A DNA stretch of 64,000 nt from Mycolicibacterium vulneris. GTDB taxonomy: Bacteria > Actinomycetota > Actinomycetes > Mycobacteriales > Mycobacteriaceae. Made by a program: the position numbers and the translations under genes. The notes beneath the pieces were generated by a model. That model saw only the letters and a program-made list of their open reading frames with translations. It searched no databases and was not told the DNA's origin. The stretch is from positions 1 to 64,000 of the forward strand of contig NZ_NCXM01000026.1 in NCBI RefSeq assembly GCF_002104765.1, read 5' to 3'. The first letter of the stretch is position 1, and each line of letters begins with the position of its first letter. This document shows positions 1 through 8,923 of this stretch, piece by piece.

Positions 1-690
1 GGGCGGGATGCCGGGGCGCGCGGACAGCCGAATCCCGAACGTGGGCCATCGCGGTTGTGCGTCCGGCCGGTCGAACAACTCGACCGGGAAGCCCGACAGC
101 AGCCCGCCGTCCACCCACGCCGCGCCGCCGACTCGAACGGGCTCGAACACATAGGGAATGGCCGACGACGCGTGCACGGCGCGGGCGACCGGAAAGTCGT
201 CGGGATCGATGCCATAGGTGCTGAGATCCCACGGGATTCGAACCAGCCGGCGCCGGGACAGGTCGCTGGCCGTCACCACCAGCGACCAAGCGAACTGTTC
301 GGGCTCTTCGCCCGTGCGCAGATCGCCGAAAGTCCGCACGCCGAGATCGCCGAGCAGACCGGCAAGCAGTTGTTCAAGATACGCCCCGCGGTAGACACCG
401 TCCGACGTCATCAGCGACAGTCCCCCGCCGATCAGCGGCACTCGCCCGATCAGACTGCGGTCCAGAAACTTCCGGTAGTCGATGGTGCGCATCACCTCGG
501 CCAGCCGGCTCAGCGGCTCACCGGCCACCTGCAGCGCGGCGACCAGCGAGGCGACGATCGCTCCCGCACTGGTTCCCGCGACGCGTGGAAATCGGTAGCC
601 GGCCTGGGCGAGGGCATCGACCGCACCAACCAGTCCGATGCCCCGGACGCCACCGCCTTCGCACACCAAGTCTGCACGGTTTATACTCAC
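1..690 (-). CDS. Patatin-like phospholipase, partial (Rv2037c-type)
   Basis: The frame is open for 230 codons and runs off the left edge of the window, so the C-terminus is missing. It starts at GTG 690 behind an AGGGGG-type ribosome binding site. Three patatin hallmarks are visible: a glycine-rich oxyanion loop EGGGVRG at residues 11-17, the nucleophile elbow GTSAG with Ser41, and the catalytic Asp194 in WVDGG. Patatin family members are Ser-Asp dyad lipid acyl hydrolases, so this is probably a lipase or phospholipase. It lies 31 bp downstream of the sugar transporter ATPase gene on the same strand and may be the last gene of that operon. The order matches Rv2037c-Rv2038c of M. tuberculosis. 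The substrate is unknown. Confidence 0.85.
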   Translation of the reverse strand, partial: MSINRADLVCEGGGVRGIGLVGAVDALAQAGYRFPRVAGTSAGAIVASLVAALQVAGEPLSRLAEVMRTIDYRKFLDRSLIGRVPLIGGGLSLMTSDGVYRGAYLEQLLAGLLGDLGVRTFGDLRTGEEPEQFAWSLVVTASDLSRRRLVRIPWDLSTYGIDPDDFPVARAVHASSAIPYVFEPVRVGGAAWVDGGLLSGFPVELFDRPDAQPRWPTFGIRLSARPGIPP

Positions 691-721
691 GCCAATCCCC
701 CTAACCGGATCGAGATGGGGT

Positions 722-1792
<1,071 letters not shown>

Positions 1793-1794
1793 GG

Positions 1795-2637
1795 CTAGCC
1801 GCCCATTCCGGTGACAGCGATTCCGCGAACAAAGGAGCGTTGCGCGATGGCGTAGATGATGACCAGGGGCAGCATGATAAGCATCGAGGTTGCCATCAGA
1901 ACCGGCCACCGGGCAACATATTCGCCCTTCATCCTGACCAGGCCCAGGGTCAGGGTGGCCAGGCTGCTGCGCTGAATCATCAGCAGTGGCCACAGGAAAT
2001 CGTTCCAGACGTTGACCCAGGTGAGCACGGCGAGCACCATCACCGCCGGTCGTGCGTGGGGCAGCAGGATTCGCCAATAGACCTGCCAGGGCGTACAACC
2101 GTCGAGTATCGCGGCCTCCTCCAGATCGGTGGGCAGGGTGCGGAAGAACTGCCGCATCAGATACGTGCCGAATGCGCTGCCGAAGAAACCCGGTGCGATC
2201 ATCGCCCACGGCGTGTCGACCCAGCCCAGGGTCCGCATCACCAGGAATTGCGGGATCACGGTCACCGTCAAGGGCACCATCAGCGTGCCGAGATACACGA
2301 TGAACAGCGCATCGCGGCCGCGGAAATCCAGTCGCGCGAAGGCATATCCGGCCAGTGAGCAAAAGAAGACATGCCCCGCGGTGACGCACCCCGCGTACAG
2401 CACGGTGTTGAAGAACATCCGCCCGAACGGCATCAGCGCGAACACCTCGGTGTAGTTGGACCACCGCGGGTGGGCCGGCAGCAGGGTGGGCTCGCTGACC
2501 TCGCCTTCCGTTTTCAACGAACCCGACACCGCCCACGCGATCGGGAACAGCGCACACCAGGCGACGCCGAGTAGCGCGCCATAGACGATGGCGCCGCGCA
2601 CCACGGTGTGCCTGATGACGCCCTCACTTAAGGCCAC
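1795..2637 (-). CDS. Sugar ABC transporter permease (Rv2039c-type)
   Basis: This is a 280-residue inner-membrane permease of the MalG class with about six hydrophobic segments. The cytoplasmic EAA loop, which docks on the ATPase, is seen as EEAAILDGCTPWQVYW. The start at 2637 overlaps the end of the previous permease gene by 14 bp, and its stop is followed 2 bp later by the ATPase start. Such tight packing implies translational coupling. It is one half of the heterodimeric channel formed with the 2624-3592 product. The length equals that of Rv2039c as I recall it. Confidence 0.92.
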   Translation of the reverse strand: MALSEGVIRHTVVRGAIVYGALLGVAWCALFPIAWAVSGSLKTEGEVSEPTLLPAHPRWSNYTEVFALMPFGRMFFNTVLYAGCVTAGHVFFCSLAGYAFARLDFRGRDALFIVYLGTLMVPLTVTVIPQFLVMRTLGWVDTPWAMIAPGFFGSAFGTYLMRQFFRTLPTDLEEAAILDGCTPWQVYWRILLPHARPAVMVLAVLTWVNVWNDFLWPLLMIQRSSLATLTLGLVRMKGEYVARWPVLMATSMLIMLPLVIIYAIAQRSFVRGIAVTGMGG

Positions 2638-3592
2638 GCGATGTCTCCAAAGATCGTCGATGGCTGACGCGCAACTGCACTACGGTCAGCACCAGCAAGA
2701 CGGCGAACATCACCCACGCCAACGCGGAGGCGTATCCGAATTCGAGGAACGAGAACGCATGCTGGAACAGCATGATGCCCAGGACGTAGGTCGCCGATTC
2801 CGGCCCGCCGCTGGGGCCGTTGAGCACATAGACCATGTCAAACGCCTGAAAGGCGTGGATGACCGAGATGATGATCACGAACGATATCGACCCGCGGATC
2901 AATGGAACGGTGATGGAGACGAATTGCCTTATCTCGCTGGCGCCGTCGATCTTGGCCGCCTCGTAGACCGTTCCCGGTACGCCTTGCATTGCGGCCAGCA
3001 GAACGACTGTGGCGAAGGGCACGCTGCGCCAGACGCTGACGATGCACAGCGAGGCCATGGCCCAGTGGGGGTCGACCAACCACGGCACCGGGCCGAGCCC
3101 GACCCAGCCGAGCATGATGTTGAGCAGGCCGTTGTCGGTGTTGAAGACGAACTGCCACACCACCGCCATGACGACCGACGAGATGGCCAGCGGCAGAAAG
3201 ACAATCGTTCGGAAGATGCCGATGCCCCGGACCTTCTGGTTCAGCACGCCCGCGACGGCCAGGCTGATGAGGACAGTCGGCACCACCGTTCCGAGGGTGA
3301 AGATCACCGTGTTGCGGATCGCGATCAGGAAGAGCGGGTCGGAGGTGAAGAGGTCTGAAAAGTTCCTCAGGCCCACAAACTTTGGCGGGGTGAACACATC
3401 CCACTGCTGAAAACTCATGTACAGCGAGAAGCCAAGCGGAAAGAGCATGAACACGGCGACCGCCACCATGTTGGGGGCGACGAACAACCGGCCCGCCCAG
3501 GCGTGCCGGCGCCATGGGCTCGGATCGTCCGGCGCCTCCCGCGTCGCCCTCCCGGCCGGGGCGGTCGCGCCAGGTGCGTCCATTGAGGTCAT
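2624..3592 (-). CDS. Sugar ABC transporter permease (Rv2040c-type)
   Basis: This is a 322-residue MalF-class permease with about six membrane segments and an EAA loop (YEAAKIDGASEIRQF). The open frame extends upstream to 3709. ATG 3592 is preferred because it overlaps the stop of the solute-binding-protein gene as ATGA, the usual coupled arrangement. Another ATG lies three codons further in. The first 35 or so residues are Pro/Ala-rich and cytoplasmic before the first membrane segment. It forms the transport channel with the 1795-2637 product. Confidence 0.92.
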   Translation of the reverse strand: MTSMDAPGATAPAGRATREAPDDPSPWRRHAWAGRLFVAPNMVAVAVFMLFPLGFSLYMSFQQWDVFTPPKFVGLRNFSDLFTSDPLFLIAIRNTVIFTLGTVVPTVLISLAVAGVLNQKVRGIGIFRTIVFLPLAISSVVMAVVWQFVFNTDNGLLNIMLGWVGLGPVPWLVDPHWAMASLCIVSVWRSVPFATVVLLAAMQGVPGTVYEAAKIDGASEIRQFVSITVPLIRGSISFVIIISVIHAFQAFDMVYVLNGPSGGPESATYVLGIMLFQHAFSFLEFGYASALAWVMFAVLLVLTVVQLRVSHRRSLETSRGLK

Positions 3593-4917
3593 GGGCTGCG
3601 CAGCACTTCGTCGACGGAGCGGGACAACCCGCTCAAGGACGTAGCCGGCTGGCGGCCCCGCAGGACGGGCCCAAAGTTGCGGTCCATCAAGGCATTGACC
3701 TTCTCCCATGCCGGCGTGATCGGCAAGCCCTGCGAAAAGGCCGGCCCTTCGGTGAGCACGCTGAGATTGCCGAGCCGTCGATGGGCCTTGGCGAATCCGT
3801 CCGATCGCAGCGCCGACCGCAGCACCGGAACGAACAGGCAGGATTCACCGATCAAGGCTTGCCCGATGGGCCCGGTCGCGAACTTCACGAATTCCCACGC
3901 CTGCTCCTTGCGGGGGCTGCTCGCCGAGATGGCCAGTCCGGTGGCGCCGATATCGGAACACGCGGCGTGGCCCTTTCCCAGCGCCGGACCGACGGGCAAC
4001 GGGGCGACATCGAAATCAAGGTCCTCGGCGCGGATGTAGGTCTGGTAACGCCAATGTCCGCCGAGCGCGATCGCCGCCCGCCCCACCGCAAATAGGTTGG
4101 GCGTCGACATCGACTGCGTCTCAGATGCGTTCGGCGCAACCCGGTATTTGTTGGACAGATCGGCGTAGAACTGCACCGCTTCCTGGAACGCCGCCTTGTC
4201 GAAGTTGAAGTGGGTCGGGTTCAGCCGCGGGTTGGACCAGGCGACACCGTTGTTCATCGCGAACAGGCCGGCCGAGTAATAGGAACCCCAGGTGTTGACG
4301 AAACCGTACCGCGCGGCCCGCCCGGATGCGTCACGCTTGGTCAGCGCGCGCGCTGCGTCCACGAATTCGGTGAAATCCCAAGGCTGTTCCCAAGTCTTGG
4401 GTGGTGCGGGCACCCCGGCTTCGGCGAAGTGCCGCTTGTTATAGAACATGTAGTTGCCCGACCACTGTTCGGGCAGCGCGTACTGCTTGTCGTTGAAGGT
4501 GAAGGTTTCGTACAGCGCCGGGATGCTGTCCGCCTTGAGCTGGTCGGCAAACGTCTTGTCGCGTGCCAACAGCGTGTTCATGTCCAGCAGCACACCGCGG
4601 TCGGCGAGTTCGGCGTAGGACAGTTCCCACGCCATCAGCACGTCGGGGCATTTCCCGCCGACACAAAACGTCGAAAGCTGTTGCATGACGCCCGGACCGG
4701 ACTGCACCGGCCGAACCTTGATATCGGGATGGCGCCGGGCAAACTCGTCGACGATGCGCATCCTGGCGTCACGCTCGTCCGGGTTGGCCGCAAAAAAGAA
4801 CGTCAGGGCGTCGTCGTCGTCGGAAGCGCACCCGGCCGGCCACGGTGCCAGCGCAGCCGCGGAAAGCGCGCCGGCACCCCGCAGCAGGTTGCGCCGTCCG
4901 AACGGCTTATCGAGCAT
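3589..4917 (-). CDS. Sugar-binding lipoprotein of the ABC importer (Rv2041c-type)
   Basis: This 442-residue extracytoplasmic solute-binding protein belongs to the UgpB/MalE class. The N-terminus combines a twin-arginine motif (GRRNLLRG, Arg8-Arg9) with a lipobox-like PAGC ending at Cys30, so Tat export followed by lipidation is likely. It captures substrate at the cell surface and delivers it to the two permeases encoded next in the operon. Its start overlaps by 11 bp the end of the sigma factor gene upstream. The importer may therefore be partly co-transcribed with that inserted gene. In M. tuberculosis the upstream neighbour is Rv2042c instead. Confidence 0.92.
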   Translation of the reverse strand: MLDKPFGRRNLLRGAGALSAAALAPWPAGCASDDDDALTFFFAANPDERDARMRIVDEFARRHPDIKVRPVQSGPGVMQQLSTFCVGGKCPDVLMAWELSYAELADRGVLLDMNTLLARDKTFADQLKADSIPALYETFTFNDKQYALPEQWSGNYMFYNKRHFAEAGVPAPPKTWEQPWDFTEFVDAARALTKRDASGRAARYGFVNTWGSYYSAGLFAMNNGVAWSNPRLNPTHFNFDKAAFQEAVQFYADLSNKYRVAPNASETQSMSTPNLFAVGRAAIALGGHWRYQTYIRAEDLDFDVAPLPVGPALGKGHAACSDIGATGLAISASSPRKEQAWEFVKFATGPIGQALIGESCLFVPVLRSALRSDGFAKAHRRLGNLSVLTEGPAFSQGLPITPAWEKVNALMDRNFGPVLRGRQPATSLSGLSRSVDEVLRSP

Positions 4918-5902
4918 GGCTCTCCCGGTCTTGCCCCGTAGCCGGTTTCCCGGCCGACTGTGTCTGACGTACTTGGTACCCGATCAGGTTGTGATGTTCC
5001 TGGATCGGCCACCGCGGCAGCGTCAGCGCGGCCCGGCGGATTCGCTCGGCGTTGTTGGTGATGTCGATCGTGTGAATGCGATCGTCGGCGCCGACGCCGA
5101 TCACCAGCAGGACCTGAGCGCGCCCGCGGGCGGCGAGCACGATGCCCGGTGCCCCGTCGATGAGCATGACAGCACCGGCGCGCGCCCGCTGAGCGAACCG
5201 GCGAGTCTCCTCGGCGACCCGGCGGGCGCCGCGCAACGTGGTTGGCACGTCCGCCGGAACGAGGGCCGGATCGACCGTGCGCACCACCTCGGGAGCGAGC
5301 AGCTCGAGCAGACCGGCGATGTCACCGCCGCGCGAGGCCGCCAGAAACGCCTCGATCACCTGCAGGTGGTCGAGGGTGCGGCGGGGCGGGGCGGCCGGGT
5401 CGGCGTGCAGGCGCCCACGCGCCCTGCTGGCCAGCTTCTTGGTGGCCGCCGGTGACCGATCCATCAGCCCGGCGATCTGCTCGAACGGCATGGCGAAGAC
5501 GTCGTGCAGCACGAACGCAACACGCTGCGCCGGGGACAGCCGGTCGAGGACGACGAGCAGGGCACTGCTCACCGACTCCGCCAGCAGTGCGTCCTCGTCG
5601 GCCGCGGCCGACGCCGTCTGGGCCAGTCGGTCCAGTTCGTCGGTCCCGCCGAGCGGTTGCTCGGCGCGACGCTTGCGCACCCGAAGCTGGTCGAACGCCT
5701 CACGCGCGGTGATCGTGGTGAACCAGGCGGAGAGGTTGTCGACAGCATCGAAGTCCGCACGACTGGCCTTGAGCCACGCCGATTGCACGGCGTCGTCGGC
5801 GTCGGCCACCGAGCCCAGCAGCTGGAACGCGATGGACCTCAGGTGTCGTCGGTCGGCATCGAAACGCCGTGCCAGATCCGCCAAATCCTTAGTTGCGCTC
5901 AT
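4907..5902 (-). CDS. ECF sigma factor with C-terminal SnoaL-like domain (ECF41/SigJ-like)
   Basis: This is a 331-residue protein. Region 2 lies at about residues 10-75 and region 4 at about 120-170, with the recognition helix around MPFEQIAGLMDRSPAATKK. A SnoaL/NTF2-like extension covers about 180-300. In the ECF41 and SigJ groups this extension replaces a separate anti-sigma factor and tunes activity. A motif near the end (NNAERI) sits where those groups have an NPxKL-type motif, so the match is loose. The gene is divergent from a DoxX-like gene, and an ECF41-like promoter starts right at its own start codon on the other strand. It is inserted between Rv2041c- and Rv2042c-type genes. Confidence 0.88.
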   Translation of the reverse strand: MSATKDLADLARRFDADRRHLRSIAFQLLGSVADADDAVQSAWLKASRADFDAVDNLSAWFTTITAREAFDQLRVRKRRAEQPLGGTDELDRLAQTASAAADEDALLAESVSSALLVVLDRLSPAQRVAFVLHDVFAMPFEQIAGLMDRSPAATKKLASRARGRLHADPAAPPRRTLDHLQVIEAFLAASRGGDIAGLLELLAPEVVRTVDPALVPADVPTTLRGARRVAEETRRFAQRARAGAVMLIDGAPGIVLAARGRAQVLLVIGVGADDRIHTIDITNNAERIRRAALTLPRWPIQEHHNLIGYQVRQTQSAGKPATGQDRESHAR

Positions 5903-5930
5903 GGGTCACCTTTTTCGCACGGAAGTCGTC
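5903..5930 (+). promoter_or_regulatory. Candidate ECF41-type promoter for the DoxX-like gene
   Basis: GGTCACC (5904-5910) is followed after 16 bp by CGTC (5927-5930). From memory, ECF41 sigma factors use a TGTCACA-type -35 and a CGTC -10 with about this spacing. The site points away from the sigma gene towards the 27-codon frame at 5982 and the DoxX-like gene at 6071. The -35 match is imperfect, so this is a prediction. Confidence 0.45.
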
Positions 5931-5981
5931 AAGAAGATGACCGCGTCCAACGGACTTCTCGTGGCAAAGGAGACAAGCACC

Positions 5982-6065
5982 ATGACCTTATCGATTGTGC
6001 GCCGCGGCGCGCACTGCACGCATTCGACTCGCCGCTGCCGAAATCGCTGCGCGACAAGGGATTGA
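5982..6065 (+). CDS. Possible 27-residue leader peptide or gene remnant
   Basis: A 27-codon frame starts at ATG 5982, 6 bp after a strong ribosome binding site (AAAGGAGA, about 5966-5973), and ends at 6065, 5 bp before the DoxX-like start. The product is Arg- and Cys-rich (three Cys) and resembles nothing I know. The strong site may serve a real leader peptide. Alternatively the frame is what is left of a deleted gene, for instance the enzyme gene that often accompanies ECF41 factors. It would couple translation to the DoxX-like gene. Confidence 0.3.
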   Translation: MTLSIVRRGAHCTHSTRRCRNRCATRD

Positions 6066-6070
6066 TCCAG

Positions 6071-6421
6071 ATGAGCACCGCACTTGTCGTGATCACGCTG
6101 ATCACCGCCGCCATCACCGCCGCGATCGCCATCGCCGACTTCGTTCCGGCGCGATTCGTGCTGGCGAGCTCTGCCCAGGTCGGGGTCCCGCGGTCGCGGT
6201 TGCCTGCGCTGGGCGCAGTGAAGCTGGCCGGAGCCGTCGGGATCGTTGTCGGCCTGCTGGGCCTGCGGGATTTGGGCGTCGCTGCCGCCGCCGGCCTGGT
6301 TGTGTTTTTCGTCGCAGCGGTGGCGACGCACCTGAGGGCACGCGTTCTGTACAACATCGCGTTTCCCGGCGCGTTTTTGTGCCTGTCCGCGGCTTCGCTG
6401 GCGCTGATGGTGGTCCGGTGA
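6071..6421 (+). CDS. DoxX-like small membrane protein
   Basis: This is a 116-residue protein with four hydrophobic segments, matching the DoxX-like family of small membrane proteins associated with quinone or redox functions. The start ATG 6071 is chosen because the hydrophobic segment begins directly after it. An in-frame extension upstream has no membrane or family features. It is divergent from the ECF sigma gene and probably its target, as DoxX-like or carboxymuconolactone-type enzymes often are for SnoaL-tailed ECF factors. It is tail-to-tail with the Rv2042c-type gene, 12 bp apart. Confidence 0.8.
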   Translation: MSTALVVITLITAAITAAIAIADFVPARFVLASSAQVGVPRSRLPALGAVKLAGAVGIVVGLLGLRDLGVAAAAGLVVFFVAAVATHLRARVLYNIAFPGAFLCLSAASLALMVVR

Positions 6422-6433
6422 GGCATCCGGGGG

Positions 6434-7234
6434 TCAGGCGGGAAAGTACCTGATCCGGTTGATCGCGTTGCCGCGCCAGGCCACATCGGCGAACACGATG
6501 GCACGCCCGTGACCCGAGTGGAGCGACACCGCGACGGTGGGGCCCGCGCTGTTCATCTTGGTCGCGCCGGCCCCGTCCAGTTGCTCCGCCAGCTCGACCA
6601 GTTCGAGTGGGTCGCGATCGCCCAAAGTTATCGCGGCATCCGAGCACAGCAGCCGTGCCGCGGAAAACGTGTCCTTCCGCGCAACTGCGTCGAGAAAGGT
6701 GGTCACCAGCCGCTGGTGACGCGCTCCCACCCGACGGAATCCGGTCATGAAACCGGCGGTCCCCCGCCAGCCTTGGTTGCTCACCAGCCCCCTGGACAGG
6801 TTCAGCGCGGGGCCCACCGCGCCGGAGCCGGAGCGCAGGAACTGCACCATCATGGCGGGAAGCTCCCAGTACGCGCGTAGTTCGCCAATCTTCCACTCGC
6901 CGTTGGTTTCTCGGAGGTCATAGCGCAGGAAGGCCGGAATGTACATCGTCACGGCCGAACCCATCGCCACCTCGAGCTCGAGGTCACGCAGTACCGCCGT
7001 GCCGACGACGATGTCGAGATCGCGATGGAACTTGATGTCACGCGGACCGATGAATGTGTCGTAGAAGCGGCCGATCTGCTCATGCCCCACGTGCGGTCGC
7101 GAGCCCACCGGGTCCTCGATCCGGCCGTCGCGGGTGAACAGTCCCACCCACCCGGCGCGATCATGGGCGGTCGCCGCCTGCGGCGAGCGTTCCACGGCGG
7201 CCAGCAGATGTTCCCGATCCAACGGCACCACCAT
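6434..7234 (-). CDS. Conserved protein with two NTF2/SnoaL-like halves (Rv2042c-type)
   Basis: This is a 266-residue soluble protein. Residues 5-120 look like a SnoaL/NTF2 fold (AVERSPQAATAHDRAGWVGLF, then a GRIEDPVG segment). Residues 165-260 look like a second, shorter unit with a similar start (RLVTTFLDAVARKDTFSAAR). The function is unknown. The open frame extends upstream, but ATG 7234 overlaps the pncA stop by one base (TAATG), so the two genes are translationally coupled. This pair matches Rv2042c-pncA of M. tuberculosis. Confidence 0.87.
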   Translation of the reverse strand: MVVPLDREHLLAAVERSPQAATAHDRAGWVGLFTRDGRIEDPVGSRPHVGHEQIGRFYDTFIGPRDIKFHRDLDIVVGTAVLRDLELEVAMGSAVTMYIPAFLRYDLRETNGEWKIGELRAYWELPAMMVQFLRSGSGAVGPALNLSRGLVSNQGWRGTAGFMTGFRRVGARHQRLVTTFLDAVARKDTFSAARLLCSDAAITLGDRDPLELVELAEQLDGAGATKMNSAGPTVAVSLHSGHGRAIVFADVAWRGNAINRIRYFPA

Positions 7235-7794
7235 TACGGCCCCCCGACCAACTCGATGCCGGCGGAGCGCATTTCCACCAGCGCCTCGGCAGCGGAATCC
7301 ACGGCCGCGGCCGCGGTCAGGCCCAACAGCACCCTGGTGGTCAGGCCCGCCGCCGCCGCATCCTCGGCGGTTCGGCGGACGCAAAAGTCGGTGGCGATGC
7401 CGACCACGTCGACCTCGTCGACCCCTCGCCGCCGCAACCAATCAAGCAGCGTCGTCCCGTTCTCGGCGACGCCCTCGAAACCGCTGTAAGCCGCTGCGTG
7501 AGCGCCCTTGCGAAAGACCGCATCGATGCGCCGGATGTCCAGATCGGGCCGAAGATCCGCGCCCGCGCTTCCAGCGACGCAGTGCACTGGCCAGGAGGAT
7601 GAAAAGTCCGGCCGGTCGGAGAAATGATCACCCGGGTCGATGTGGAAGTCCTGGGTGGCCACGACGTAGTGGTAGCCCGGGTCGCCGGACAGATAGTCGT
7701 TGATCGCGGGCGCCACCTCTGCGCCGCGGGCGGTGGGCACGGAGCCGCCCTGGCAGAAATCGTTTTGCACGTCGACGATGATCAACGCTCGCAC
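7234..7794 (-). CDS. pncA: Nicotinamidase/pyrazinamidase PncA
   Basis: PncA hydrolyses nicotinamide to nicotinate in NAD salvage and also activates the prodrug pyrazinamide. GTG 7794 gives 186 residues, exactly the M. tuberculosis length. The catalytic triad Asp8, Lys96 and Cys138 is present, as are the metal ligands Asp49, His51, His57 and His71. His57 is the position changed to Asp in M. bovis. Residue 137, next to the catalytic Cys, is Phe, where M. tuberculosis has His. The enzyme looks intact. An in-frame ATG at 7818 would add eight residues but breaks the match to the family N-terminus. Confidence 0.96.
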   Translation of the reverse strand: MRALIIVDVQNDFCQGGSVPTARGAEVAPAINDYLSGDPGYHYVVATQDFHIDPGDHFSDRPDFSSSWPVHCVAGSAGADLRPDLDIRRIDAVFRKGAHAAAYSGFEGVAENGTTLLDWLRRRGVDEVDVVGIATDFCVRRTAEDAAAAGLTTRVLLGLTAAAAVDSAAEALVEMRSAGIELVGGP

Positions 7795-7895
7795 GCGCTC
7801 CACCCTATCGGTGCGCACCTCTATGTCTATGCCGATCTAGCTGGGGATATCGACCCCACGGTTTGCTCAACAGGCAGCCGGGTAATACACCCGCC

Positions 7896-8897
7896 ATGGT
7901 GCTCAGGAGAATCGCGCGACCCCTGTTATCAGTGGCTTTCATCGGGCAGGGAGTCAATTCACTGCTCAATCCCAAATCCGCGGCCGAGGCCGCGGCCCCG
8001 GCGGTGGACGGTCTTCAGGCGTTGCCGGATTCGGTGAGCAGCAGCATCCCCAGCGACCCCGAGACGGTCGCGCAGATCACCGCGGCCGTTCAAATCGGCG
8101 GCGGCCTGCTGCTTGCCACCGGTAAGCTCCCCCGCATCGCGTCGGCGGCGCTCGCGGTGACGGTGTTGCCGGCCAACCTTGGTACGCACTCGTTCTGGAA
8201 CGAGAGCGACCCGGTGGTTAAAGCCCAGAAACGCCAACAATTTCTCACCGACCTCAGCCTCTTGGGCGGCCTGTTGATCGCCTCCGCCGACACCGCCGGT
8301 AAGCCCTCACTCGGGTGGCGTGGCCGGCGCGCGGCGGAACGGCTCTCCGAGCGCGTGTCGTCGGCGTGGCCCGGCTCTGACGACTCGGCCTTCGATGCAG
8401 ATTTCTCCGAGCTGGGTGATCGGATCGCACACGGCTTGCAGATCGGCGCCGAGCGGGGCCGCGAACTGGCCAGCACCGCGGCCGAGCGTGGTGCGCCCTA
8501 CGCCGAGGCCGCACTCGAACGCGGCCGCGAACTGGCCAGCACCGCGGCCGAGCGTGGCGCGCCGTTGGCGAAGAAGGCGCGCAAGCGTGGGGAGGAATGG
8601 GCAGACGAGGCCGCCGACCGCGCCGCGCACCTGGCCGAGAAGGCACGCAAGCGCAGCGAAGAGTTAGCCGACGAGGCCGCCGACCGGGCCGCGCCGCTGG
8701 CCAAGAAGGCCCGCAAACGTAGCGAGAAGCTGGCCAAGAAGGCCCGCAAGCGCAGTGAGAAGCTGGCCAGCACGGCGCGGGCGCGCGGCGAGGAGTTCGC
8801 CGAAACCGCCCGTCAGCGCGGCAGCGATCTGGCCGACACCGCGCGCGAGCGAGTCGGCAGTCAGGTCGACACCGGCCGCCGCAAGCTGTCCTGGTAG
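7896..8897 (+). CDS. DoxX-family membrane protein with long basic 11-residue repeat tail
   Basis: This is a 333-residue protein divergent from pncA. Residues 1-140 form a four-helix DoxX-like membrane domain (RRIARPLLSVAFIGQGVNSL at its start). From about residue 185 to the end runs an amphipathic helical tail of 11-residue repeats such as AKKARKRSEKL and ADEAADRAAPL. It is rich in Lys, Arg and Glu, and predicted to be a long helix or coiled coil facing the cytoplasm. ATG 7896 is preferred over 7863 because it begins at the conserved family start. The tail resembles lipid- or nucleic-acid-binding repeat helices, but its role is unknown. No counterpart lies between pncA and lipT in M. tuberculosis. 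Confidence 0.82.
   Translation: MVLRRIARPLLSVAFIGQGVNSLLNPKSAAEAAAPAVDGLQALPDSVSSSIPSDPETVAQITAAVQIGGGLLLATGKLPRIASAALAVTVLPANLGTHSFWNESDPVVKAQKRQQFLTDLSLLGGLLIASADTAGKPSLGWRGRRAAERLSERVSSAWPGSDDSAFDADFSELGDRIAHGLQIGAERGRELASTAAERGAPYAEAALERGRELASTAAERGAPLAKKARKRGEEWADEAADRAAHLAEKARKRSEELADEAADRAAPLAKKARKRSEKLAKKARKRSEKLASTARARGEEFAETARQRGSDLADTARERVGSQVDTGRRKLSW
8449..8880 (+). repeat. Coding repeats of the DoxX protein tail (33-bp units)
   Basis: About thirteen 11-codon units follow one another. A 35-base stretch is identical at 8457-8491 and 8523-8557, exactly two units (66 bp) apart, which shows recent tandem duplication. Copy number could vary between strains. Confidence 0.75.
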
Positions 8898-8923
8898 TCA
8901 CGGGCGCGGGCAGCCCGGTTGAG

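Noticed and set aside
1793..2557. A longer ABC ATPase with about 255 extra N-terminal residues
   Set aside because: The extra frame is out of phase with the permease gene it overlaps and has no family similarity. ATG 1792 fits the operon spacing.
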